Shown here piece after piece: positions 1-6,152 of a DNA stretch of 9,493 nt. How positions within the stretch are numbered: the stretch's first letter is position 1; each line of letters opens with the position of its first letter. Origin of the DNA: Deltaproteobacteria bacterium (GTDB taxonomy: Bacteria > Bdellovibrionota > UBA1018); contig JABDFB010000085.1 in NCBI GenBank assembly GCA_013286765.1, forward strand, positions 1 through 9,493. The letters run 5' to 3'. A model generated the notes under the pieces. The model was not told the DNA's origin. It worked only from the letters and a program-made list of their open reading frames with translations, and made no database searches. The position numbers were made by a program, and so were the translations under genes.

Positions 1-209
1 ATTTTTTCGATAACGCCTAACACGGGATCCTTATCCCTGTGTCCCTCGAGATGCATTATCATCAAATCTACACTCTTTCCGTGGAGTTGAAGCATTTGCC
101 AGGCTTCTTCGGCATCCACCGGAAATAGAAGTGCGACCCCCTTTTTCTTCAGTTTTTTCGCAATCTCATGCCCTGCATTAATTAGAGGGTTCAGCAGAAT
201 AATCTTCAT
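1..209 (-). CDS. Degenerate response-regulator receiver-like protein (5' part only)
   Basis: The gene starts at an ATG (209-207) preceded by GAGG at a good distance and runs off the left edge after 69 codons. The visible N-terminus (MKIILLNPLINAGHE...) follows the receiver-domain pattern of beta1, helix 1, beta2 and a helix containing DAEEAW. It then reaches a beta3-like stretch, VDLMIMHLEG. In true receivers the end of beta1 carries an acidic pair and beta3 ends in the phospho-acceptor Asp. Here those positions are Asn7-Pro8 and His55. If the assignment holds, this is a pseudo-receiver that cannot be phosphorylated in the usual way. An in-frame ATG four codons upstream (221-219) lacks a ribosome site. 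The remainder of the protein is not visible, so an output domain cannot be judged. It is divergent from the bactofilin unit. The family call rests on pattern only. Confidence 0.5.
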   Translation of the reverse strand, partial: MKIILLNPLINAGHEIAKKLKKKGVALLFPVDAEEAWQMLQLHGKSVDLMIMHLEGHRDKDPVLGVIEK

Positions 210-247
210 CAATTTCCTCATCGGAACTTGTAGTGCATTAGTTAATG

Positions 248-276
248 TTGAGCTACCAAAGAGGTATCACGATAAG
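248..276 (+). promoter_or_regulatory. Candidate sigma70 promoter (upstream of the two)
   Basis: TTGAGC (248-253) and GATAAG (271-276) are separated by 17 bp and point toward the membrane-protein/bactofilin unit. Transcription would start near 283 and give a leader of about 30 nt without a Shine-Dalgarno sequence. This is a pattern match only. Confidence 0.3.
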
Positions 277-284
277 TTGACACC
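263..284. promoter_or_regulatory. Imperfect operator-like dyad
   Basis: GGTATCA (263-269) and TGACACC (278-284) form an inverted repeat with 6 of 7 positions matching around an 8-bp centre. The dyad covers the -10 of one promoter candidate and the -35 of the other, in the space between divergent genes, where a repressor site would be expected. No regulator is identified. Confidence 0.3.
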
Positions 285-305
285 TGTGCACGAAGAAGCT
301 AACGT
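277..305 (+). promoter_or_regulatory. Candidate promoter with perfect -35, giving a near-leaderless transcript
   Basis: A perfect TTGACA -35 (277-282) is followed after 17 bp by a weak -10, TAACGT (300-305). The expected transcription start, near 311-314, falls on or just before the ATG at 314. That ATG has no ribosome-binding site, so the two observations together suggest leaderless translation. Confidence 0.4.
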
Positions 306-313
306 TTTCACTA

Positions 314-1072
314 ATGGATACAAACGTCAGAACCTCATCTGACCAAAAGATTACACTCCTGGTCTTTAAGGATAACTTTGCGGCTCGCACGTTCCAGGTT
401 CCTTCGAATTGGATCAGAAAGCTCGGTCTTATCGTTGTTTTCTTCTCAATTTGTCTGGTCACTGGAAGTATTTTCACGTTTAAATACTTCCAACTGAGCA
501 AAAAAGGTAAACACCTGCCGGAACTAACATTTGATCCACATCAAGAACAAGAACCTATCGCGCCCCCTCCAGAGGAATCTGAAGAGATGAGCAAGGCCAA
601 TCCGGTTAATACTAATTTGTTCCAGCATTTGACAAGAATTTTACAAAAAGATCGGGCTAATACAGATTTTTCTGGTCTGGCGATTCAAAATTTGAAGGCA
701 TATTGGGAGGAAAATCGCGTAAAGATAGAATTTCTCCTGCAAAATGCACATCCAGACAGAAGTGCCCAACAGGGACGCATTATTTTGGCAGTCAGGGGAC
801 CAGGTCGATTATTTCTTTATCCTTCATCGGTTCTCACTGATTCGGCCCACTCAGGCCTTCTTGCGATTGAATACGGAGAACCATTTTCTATTAGTAAGTT
901 TCGCGAAGTTAAGGCCGACTTTGGTCCCGTCTCTAGTCTTAAAGAGCTAAAAGAAGCAGAAATTTTTATTCTCAATCGCTCAGGCACTCAACTTTATCTT
1001 TACCAAAGGGTGCCTCTCAACGAACAAAAGGACAATAAAAATGGGCCAAGCAAAGTCGCTCCAACAAACTAA
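314..1072 (+). CDS. Single-pass inner-membrane protein partnered with bactofilin
   Basis: This 252-residue protein has a short cytoplasmic N-terminus (1-35), one hydrophobic span (about 36-57), a Pro/Glu-rich linker (about 65-95) and a periplasmic domain (about 118-235) of alternating beta strands. The N-terminal stretch (KITLLVFKD... RTFQVP..WIRK, then the membrane span) resembles the start of bactofilin-associated M23 endopeptidases of the LmdC type, in which this tail contacts the bactofilin polymer. No M23 domain is present. The C-terminal domain (RIILAVRGPGRLFLYP... GEPFSISKFREVKADF) recalls, from memory, the uncharacterised DUF6776-type proteins found beside bactofilin genes. The gene overlaps the bactofilin start by 32 bp, implying translational coupling. 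I see no Shine-Dalgarno sequence before the ATG. The membrane topology is well supported, but the function is inferred from context. Confidence 0.8.
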   Translation: MDTNVRTSSDQKITLLVFKDNFAARTFQVPSNWIRKLGLIVVFFSICLVTGSIFTFKYFQLSKKGKHLPELTFDPHQEQEPIAPPPEESEEMSKANPVNTNLFQHLTRILQKDRANTDFSGLAIQNLKAYWEENRVKIEFLLQNAHPDRSAQQGRIILAVRGPGRLFLYPSSVLTDSAHSGLLAIEYGEPFSISKFREVKADFGPVSSLKELKEAEIFILNRSGTQLYLYQRVPLNEQKDNKNGPSKVAPTN

Positions 1073-1451
1073 AAATGACACTACTACGACGTCTTCTGGT
1101 GGCACTAATGCATTGACTGAAACAACAATCAATGTGATTTCCGAAGGAACTAAAATCGAAGGTCAGATTCAATTTGACCATATCACACGAATTCACGGCG
1201 TTTTAGTAGGAGAGATCAAGGCCAAGGATGGAAGTACGCTCATCTTATCTGAATCGGCTTTAACAGAAGGCACGATCCACGCGGATGTACTATTTGTCGA
1301 TGGGTTCGTCCAGGGTGACATTGCAGCTAAAACGCGTGTTGTGATTTCACGCACTGGTCGCGTCGTCGGAAATATCAAAACTCGTTCCCTTACAATTGAA
1401 AGCGGTGCCTATTTTGAAGGACGCTGCTATATGGAAGACAGCGCAAATTAA
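1041..1451 (+). CDS. Bactofilin (polymer-forming cytoskeletal protein)
   Basis: This 136-residue protein has the bactofilin (DUF583) architecture. A disordered Thr/Ser-rich N-terminus (about 1-28) precedes a right-handed beta-helix core (about 30-131) with short hydrophobic-Gly repeats such as ISEGTKIEGQI, IHGVLVGEI, LTEGTIHADV, VDGFVQGDI and GRVVGNI. Bactofilins polymerise without nucleotide into membrane-associated filaments that localise cell-wall enzymes, signalling proteins or motility machinery. The ATG at 1041 follows AAAGGA (1027-1032) at 8 nt and lies inside the preceding gene, so the two proteins are probably made together. The preceding membrane protein is the likely anchor. The stop codon shares its bases with that of the convergent M16 gene. 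The family call is firm, but the cellular role in this organism is not known. Confidence 0.95.
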   Translation: MGQAKSLQQTKNDTTTTSSGGTNALTETTINVISEGTKIEGQIQFDHITRIHGVLVGEIKAKDGSTLILSESALTEGTIHADVLFVDGFVQGDIAAKTRVVISRTGRVVGNIKTRSLTIESGAYFEGRCYMEDSAN

Positions 1452-2776
1452 TCTTGGGTCAATACGATTGCCGAATAGCCGTGGGCCTTTAGACTCTGTT
1501 TCAGATTTTTCTCATTCCCGCTAACTACCCGAACCAACGAGTTATAATTAGTATATTCTTGAATCACCTCTAGAACTCTCTCGGGCGTTACTGCATTAAT
1601 CTCATCCTCAAAATGAGACAAGAAATTTGCGTCAAGGCCCTGCAAGTGACCTGAAAGCCATGAAGAGGCAACCATATTCACACTAGTCAGGACGACGGGA
1701 TATCTATTCAACAAATAATCCTTTACCGTCTTGACCAGAGTGACGTCCGGCGCTTTCAATGGCTTTGTCTTTAGAAAAACTTCGATATTCTTTAAAAGCG
1801 AACCGACGGCCTGAGTCTGTGTCGATGCCGAAACACTAAAGACTGAATGTCCAACATCATATTCCAACTCTGATTGGATGTTAAAAGCCAAACCCAATTT
1901 ATCTCTAATCAAGGTATTGAGACCGCTGGAAGAAAAATCTCCCATGAGGGCGTTTGCAACCAGAAGCGTATAGTAATCCTTGCTCTTCATTGCTGGAGCG
2001 CAGAATCCTACCCTAACATAGCTTTTCTCAGATTCAGAATTCGGGATAATCCAGACTGTCTCTTTTCCGACATCTTTTGGCAGACATGCCGTCTTTTTTG
2101 GAGTCTTTTTCAGGGCTTTATCAGACGAGTGAGCTCCCTCACTTCCGAAAGTCAATTTATTGATAATCTTTTCCCGGAACAAAGCTCGATCCACTTTTCC
2201 TACAACTGCAAGAACACTATTCTCTGGAGTAACAACTCTTTTTTGAAACGCAGTCACATCGCTCATTTTTAGCCGCAGCAACTCGCCGGAGTTAAGTCTT
2301 TGATTACTCAACAGTTCGTGCATCACAGCCCGTACGTGGGAGACAGAATCCTCTTGGTCTAGTTTCCAGTCGTCCAAAAAGAGGTGCTGCTCCTCAGTGA
2401 ACTGCTTTGGCGTCATTTTAATCGGAGATAAAAATTCATTGATCGTTTCGAGAAGGTCATCTGTTTGCGCACTGAGACCGTGTGTACTCAAACTTACCAA
2501 ATTGCCAACCGAATTTATTGAATGAGGACGCCTTATACTGTGTTCCTTAATGCTTGCAAACAATCTCGAATCAAGATCTCTGCCACTCTCACGATTTTGA
2601 ATCGTTAAGATGACATCTAAGACTGGGACATAAGTATCCTCGAACCACACTACCTTAAGACCATTTGAAAGTGTTTCTATTTGCGGAACTTGCTTCAAAT
2701 AATCGGCGAAGCTTGTAACAACTAAAGTTGTTACAAGACTGAAAAATAAAAAGAGAAAAAGAGATAACCGACGCAT
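1448..2776 (-). CDS. M16-family peptidase homologue lacking the zinc motif, exported subunit
   Basis: From the ATG at 2776 this is a 442-residue protein of normal single-unit M16B length. A signal peptide (MRRLSLFLFLF... ending TSFA, cleavage near residue 24) directs it to the periplasm. The N-terminal half keeps M16 landmarks (ETLSNGLKVVW, VPVLDVILTI, SVLAVVGKVD), but the region that should hold HxxEH has no equivalent, so no zinc site can form. The C-terminal half has the substrate-side motif IRDKLGLAF, where the usual Arg is kept (R291) and the usual Tyr is Phe (F298). Such proteins normally pair with an active M16 subunit, here encoded directly upstream. An in-frame GTG at 2785 would overlap the upstream stop, but the ribosome site AAGGGA (2792-2787) lies 1 nt from the GTG and 10 nt from the ATG, so I prefer the ATG. 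Confidence 0.85.
   Translation of the reverse strand: MRRLSLFLFLFFSLVTTLVVTSFADYLKQVPQIETLSNGLKVVWFEDTYVPVLDVILTIQNRESGRDLDSRLFASIKEHSIRRPHSINSVGNLVSLSTHGLSAQTDDLLETINEFLSPIKMTPKQFTEEQHLFLDDWKLDQEDSVSHVRAVMHELLSNQRLNSGELLRLKMSDVTAFQKRVVTPENSVLAVVGKVDRALFREKIINKLTFGSEGAHSSDKALKKTPKKTACLPKDVGKETVWIIPNSESEKSYVRVGFCAPAMKSKDYYTLLVANALMGDFSSSGLNTLIRDKLGLAFNIQSELEYDVGHSVFSVSASTQTQAVGSLLKNIEVFLKTKPLKAPDVTLVKTVKDYLLNRYPVVLTSVNMVASSWLSGHLQGLDANFLSHFEDEINAVTPERVLEVIQEYTNYNSLVRVVSGNEKNLKQSLKAHGYSAIVLTQD
2712..2737. repeat. Near-perfect 26-bp palindrome inside the signal-peptide codons
   Basis: The 12-bp arms CTTGTAACAACT (2712-2723) and AGTTGTTACAAG (2726-2737) are exact reverse complements around 2 bp. 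The repeat lies about 40-65 nt after the start codon of the distal M16 gene and encodes residues in and around TTLVVT of the signal peptide. It could fold as a strong mRNA hairpin or serve as a dyad protein-binding site. A coding coincidence is also possible. Confidence 0.8.
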
Positions 2777-2781
2777 AGAAT

Positions 2782-4128
2782 TCACTTCCCTTGATTATTT
2801 TGGGGGACCAACACCACGACCGTTCGATTATTTGGATCTAAATAGGTTTGAGCGACCCTCTGCACGTCACTCGGTTTGATTTGTGAATACAGTTTGATGT
2901 CGTCCAAAACTCGACCGGGCGCTTTCAAAATAGAATTGACGATTCCCACTAGCTGTCCCAAATTAAACGGATTACGAAAGTTATCCAGTATCTGCGATTT
3001 GAGCTGATTAACAGCTAAGTCTACTTCACTCTGTTTGACACCATTCTCCTGAATTTCACGAATCAAATGATCCAATTCTCGTTCTGCCTTCTGGCTCGAA
3101 ATGCCTCGTCGCATGGTAACACTCACCGATAGAAGCCCAGGATAAGTCGGCGTTAAAGCTAAACCGGAAACGGAAAGTGCTAGACCTTTTTCTCTCACTA
3201 AGCTCTCGTAGGCCCTGGATGATACCCCTTCAAACAAAATATTGGTCAAGACATCTAAAGCATAGGCATCTAGCTGCTCAGCGGCTGGGATATGATAGCC
3301 CTGTAAGAGTTTCTCAAAATGCAAATCGGCTCTAGGTACTTCGAGTCTGCGTTCCTCTGTTTGCTCCGGCTCTTCAGGAAAGATTCGCTCCGGTGGTGCT
3401 TTAGAGGGGATCTTCTCATAACTCGCCTGGATCCATTTGAGCGTTTGTTCCGAGTCAAAATTTCCGACAACAACGAGAATCGCGTTCGCAGGCTGGAAAT
3501 AGCTCTTTGCGAACTGAACCAATCTCTCTGGAGTGATCAGCATGATATGGAAAGGATAACCTCGAATTGGCCATCGATAGGGGTGTCGTTTATAGGCGAG
3601 CTGCCAAAGTGCCTCTTCCATCAAAATTTCAGGATGTTCTTCTATCTTCTGGCGACGATCTTCGAGAGCAATCAGACGTCCCTTATTGATAGACTCGGTA
3701 TTCACCGTCAGATTCGCTAGGCGATCCGATTCAAAATCGATGATTTTCTCTAGGAACTGTGGTCTGACATTTTCGTAAAACATCGAATAATCGCGAGTAG
3801 TAATCGCATTAAATTCCGCACCACTTAATTCGAGGAATTCAAAAAGATCTTTACTAGGATATTTCTCAGTACCACTAAACATGAGATGTTCGAACAGCCG
3901 TGTCATACCGCTCATCCCGGGCGGATCGTCGACTGAACCTGCTCGAAACCAAGTCTGGTAACTTACAACAGGAACCGTCTTGTCCTGGATCATGATAACG
4001 GAGAGATTATTTTTCAGCCGGTGGAATTCGAAATTCAGTTGAACTCCATAAGAACTTACCTCTTCTTTACAAGACAACCCGCATAATACTAGAGTAGAAA
4101 CCACTAGAAATAACCGAAATCTGTGCAT
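2782..4128 (-). CDS. M16-family peptidase homologue with Arg replacing the first zinc His; probable lipoprotein
   Basis: This 448-residue protein is a single-unit M16B homologue. The N-terminus is a hydrophobic signal ending GLSC-KEE, so Cys20 is a plausible lipidation site, although Gly at -3 is not ideal. M16 landmarks are clear: FEFHRLKNNLSVIM, VPVVSYQTWFRAGS, LFEHLMFSGTEKYP, EDRRQKIEEHP, RHPYRWPIRGY and NAILVVVGNFD. The catalytic motif HxxEH reads R77-L-F-E80-H81. The base Glu, second His and downstream Glu156 remain, but the first zinc ligand is Arg (CGG, 3900-3898). The C-terminal Arg/Tyr pair reads VREKGLALSV, keeping Arg312 with Leu in place of Tyr. Zinc proteolysis is therefore doubtful. 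It is the first gene of a two-gene minus-strand unit, with AAAGG 9 nt before the ATG. It probably forms an envelope complex with its partner. Confidence 0.88.
   Translation of the reverse strand: MHRFRLFLVVSTLVLCGLSCKEEVSSYGVQLNFEFHRLKNNLSVIMIQDKTVPVVSYQTWFRAGSVDDPPGMSGMTRLFEHLMFSGTEKYPSKDLFEFLELSGAEFNAITTRDYSMFYENVRPQFLEKIIDFESDRLANLTVNTESINKGRLIALEDRRQKIEEHPEILMEEALWQLAYKRHPYRWPIRGYPFHIMLITPERLVQFAKSYFQPANAILVVVGNFDSEQTLKWIQASYEKIPSKAPPERIFPEEPEQTEERRLEVPRADLHFEKLLQGYHIPAAEQLDAYALDVLTNILFEGVSSRAYESLVREKGLALSVSGLALTPTYPGLLSVSVTMRRGISSQKAERELDHLIREIQENGVKQSEVDLAVNQLKSQILDNFRNPFNLGQLVGIVNSILKAPGRVLDDIKLYSQIKPSDVQRVAQTYLDPNNRTVVVLVPQNNQGK
2787..2792 (-). promoter_or_regulatory. Ribosome-binding site that decides the distal M16 start
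   Basis: AAGGGA on the minus strand lies 10 nt before the ATG at 2776 but only 1 nt before the GTG at 2785, which favours the ATG. It sits inside the last codons of the upstream M16 gene, consistent with coupled translation. Confidence 0.5.
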
Positions 4129-4189
4129 TTCTTATCGCCTTTTGTTGGGGTTTTAGTTTATCTCAATCTGACGGAAAGGGAAGGAACAA

Positions 4190-4975
4190 GTGAAGGCAAA
4201 ACTGACCATTACAATATTGGGATGCGGCACCTCCACAGGGGTTCCAGTCATTCAATGCAAATGCCCTGTTTGTGTTTCAAAAGATAGGAAAAACAAACGA
4301 TTACGGGCCTCAGTGTGGATCCAGGTGGACGGAAAAAGTTTTATGATTGATACATCAACGGACTTTCGGACTCAAGCATTGCGAGCGAAGATTCCGAGAG
4401 TAGACGCTGTCCTTTACACCCATCCGCACGCAGACCACATCAACGGAATCGATGAACTAAGAAGTTTTAATTTCTTTCAAAAAGATCCCATTCCCGTTTA
4501 CGGAAATGATTGGACCTGCGAAGAACTCAGAAAAAAATTTGAATATATTTTTACTCCACCAAAAGTAATTGAAGGCGGCGGCATTCCAATGCTGACTCTT
4601 TGTCAATTTGATGCATCGTGTCAATTTATTGAAGTCATGGGCCAGAAAATCATTCCCATTTCTCTTCGACATGGAAGCAAAGAGTGTGTGGGATATCGAT
4701 TTGGTTCGGTTGCCTATGTTACCGATTGCAGTTTCATTCCGGATGAGAGTCTCGAACGTTTACGGGGAGTTTCGTTGCTCATTTTGGATTGCCTCAGAAT
4801 CACCCCGCACAATACCCATTTTAATCTGGAACAAGCACTAGAGGCAGTAGAAAAAATTAGAGCGGAGAAAACTTTTTTGACACATTTAGGACATGATTTC
4901 GATTATGGTACGTGGGAGACTAAGCTTCCCAAGGGGGTTCACTTAGCTTACGACGGTCTGACACTAAAGCGATAA
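4190..4975 (+). CDS. PhnP-like metallo-beta-lactamase-fold hydrolase
   Basis: This 261-residue protein belongs to the PhnP-related branch of the metallo-beta-lactamase fold. It opens with GCGTSTGVPVIQCKCPVC, the family's glycine loop and Cys cluster. It continues with the metal motif H78-P-H80-A-D82-H83, then His161, Asp179 (YVTDC) and a C-terminal THLGHDFD (His232, His235). The length and the segment IPVYG match E. coli PhnP, which cleaves phosphoribosyl cyclic phosphate in phosphonate degradation. No phosphonate genes are visible here, so the substrate may be a different phosphodiester. All expected metal ligands appear present, so I infer an active cytoplasmic enzyme. It starts at GTG with AAGGA 5 nt upstream. 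It is divergent from the M16 pair across 61 bp and lies 34 bp before the alanine dehydrogenase gene. Confidence 0.85.
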   Translation: MKAKLTITILGCGTSTGVPVIQCKCPVCVSKDRKNKRLRASVWIQVDGKSFMIDTSTDFRTQALRAKIPRVDAVLYTHPHADHINGIDELRSFNFFQKDPIPVYGNDWTCEELRKKFEYIFTPPKVIEGGGIPMLTLCQFDASCQFIEVMGQKIIPISLRHGSKECVGYRFGSVAYVTDCSFIPDESLERLRGVSLLILDCLRITPHNTHFNLEQALEAVEKIRAEKTFLTHLGHDFDYGTWETKLPKGVHLAYDGLTLKR

Positions 4976-5009
4976 AAAGCAAAGCAAGATGATTTGAGAG
5001 GAAGACACA

Positions 5010-6122
5010 ATGATTGTTGGAGTACCAAAAGAAATTAAAAATAAAGAATATCGTGTTGGAATGGTAGTCGCGGGCGTCCGCGCCTTAACTCAAGCCGGCC
5101 ACAAAGTCTTGATTCAGACCGGGGCAGGTGTGGGTGCGGGAGTTTCTGACGAAGACTATCGAAAGGCCGGCGCTACTTTAATTGGCACCAGCAAAGAAAT
5201 CTACGAGCGCTCCGATATGATCGTGAAAGTTAAGGAACCGCTCCACGAAGAATTCGCTCTCCTTCGTGAAGATCAGATTCTCTTTACTTATCTCCATCTC
5301 GCCGCTGAGGAGCGCTTAACCAAAGCGCTGATGGAACGAAAAATCGTTGGTATCGCATATGAGACGATTCAACCAACCGATGGTTCCCTACCTTTATTAG
5401 CTCCAATGAGCGCAGTCGCGGGTCGCATGGCGACTCAGATTGGCGCCACTTACCTTCAACACGATAATGGCGGAAAAGGAATGCTCCTCGGAGGAGTTAC
5501 TGGCGTAAACCGTGCGAACGTAGTGATTTTAGGGGGTGGTGTTGTTGGAGTAAACGCCGCCAGAATGGCTGTTGGATTGGGCGCACAAGTAACAATTTTA
5601 GATGTTAACGCTCATCGGCTGGACTATTTGGCCGATATTTTTAGAAATGAAGTGAATACGCTTTATTCCAATAGTGAACAGATTGAAAAAGTAGTTACCT
5701 CTGCTGATTTAGTCATTGGTGCTGTCTTGGTACCAGGTGCAAAAGCACCCAAGCTGGTAACACGCGAGATGGTCTCCCAAATGCAACCCGGCGGAGTCAT
5801 TGTCGATGTCGCAGTCGACCAGGGAGGCTCGGTAGAGACTTGTCGGCCCACGAGTCACGAACACCCCACTTACACAGTTGATGGAGTGGTGCATTATGCT
5901 GTTCCAAATATGCCTGGGGCGGTTCCTAGAACTTCGACTTATGCGTTAACGAACGTCACAATGAAATATGCGCTCATGCTCGCCAATCTAGGTTGGAAAG
6001 AAGCGGTGAGAAGAGATGAACCTCTGCGAAAAGGGGTGAATATTGTGCACGGAAAAGTGACCTACCAACAGGTCGCAGAGGATCTAGGTTTAGCCTACGA
6101 TCCCATTACGAATCACTTGTAG
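5010..6122 (+). CDS. ald: L-alanine dehydrogenase (NAD-dependent)
   Basis: This enzyme interconverts L-alanine with pyruvate, ammonium and NADH in the cytoplasm. The 370-residue length is standard for the family, and key residues fall at the positions known for the Mycobacterium enzyme. These are Arg15 and Lys75 for substrate binding, His96 (YLHLAAEE) as catalytic acid/base, Ser134 and the Rossmann glycines in VVILGGGVVG (171-180). Asp198 (ILDVN) selects NAD over NADP, and Asp270 (VDVAVDQGG) completes the active site. The N-terminus VGVPKEIKNKEYRVG is typical. Membrane transhydrogenase subunits are the nearest alternative but would be longer and lack this residue set. The ATG follows a strong GAGAGGAA. 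It lies 30 bp before the FliL-family gene and upstream of a cysteine desulfurase fusion whose by-product is alanine. Confidence 0.97.
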   Translation: MIVGVPKEIKNKEYRVGMVVAGVRALTQAGHKVLIQTGAGVGAGVSDEDYRKAGATLIGTSKEIYERSDMIVKVKEPLHEEFALLREDQILFTYLHLAAEERLTKALMERKIVGIAYETIQPTDGSLPLLAPMSAVAGRMATQIGATYLQHDNGGKGMLLGGVTGVNRANVVILGGGVVGVNAARMAVGLGAQVTILDVNAHRLDYLADIFRNEVNTLYSNSEQIEKVVTSADLVIGAVLVPGAKAPKLVTREMVSQMQPGGVIVDVAVDQGGSVETCRPTSHEHPTYTVDGVVHYAVPNMPGAVPRTSTYALTNVTMKYALMLANLGWKEAVRRDEPLRKGVNIVHGKVTYQQVAEDLGLAYDPITNHL

Positions 6123-6125
6123 TTC

Positions 6126-6145
6126 GGATAGTAATAACGCTATCC
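6126..6145 (+). repeat. Small hairpin between ald and the FliL-family gene
   Basis: GGATAG (6126-6131) and CTATCC (6140-6145) are exact reverse complements around 8 nt. The 3' arm ends one nucleotide before the purine-rich stretch that touches the GTG start, so folding could affect initiation. It is too weak, and lacks the T-run, to be an intrinsic terminator. Confidence 0.4.
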
Positions 6146-6152
6146 TAGAGAG

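Noticed and set aside
1422..1443. CGCTG/CAGCG inverted repeat near the bactofilin end as a terminator
   Set aside because: The stem is only 5 bp with a 12-nt loop, lies in coding sequence and has no T-run.
1874..2272. Plus-strand open frame of 132 codons inside the distal M16 gene
   Set aside because: It is antisense to a well-supported M16 homologue, has no family features and no ribosome site; it is a shadow frame.
3319..3720. Plus-strand open frame of 133 codons inside the proximal M16 gene
   Set aside because: It is antisense to conserved M16 motifs and has composition typical of a reverse-frame shadow.
4129..4189. Promoters in the divergent gap between the M16 pair and the PhnP-like gene
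   Set aside because: Promoters must lie here or nearby, but no -35/-10 pair with acceptable spacing stood out on either strand.
4976..5009. Terminator between the PhnP-like gene and ald
   Set aside because: The 34-bp gap has no stem-loop and holds only the ald ribosome site, so the genes are likely co-transcribed.
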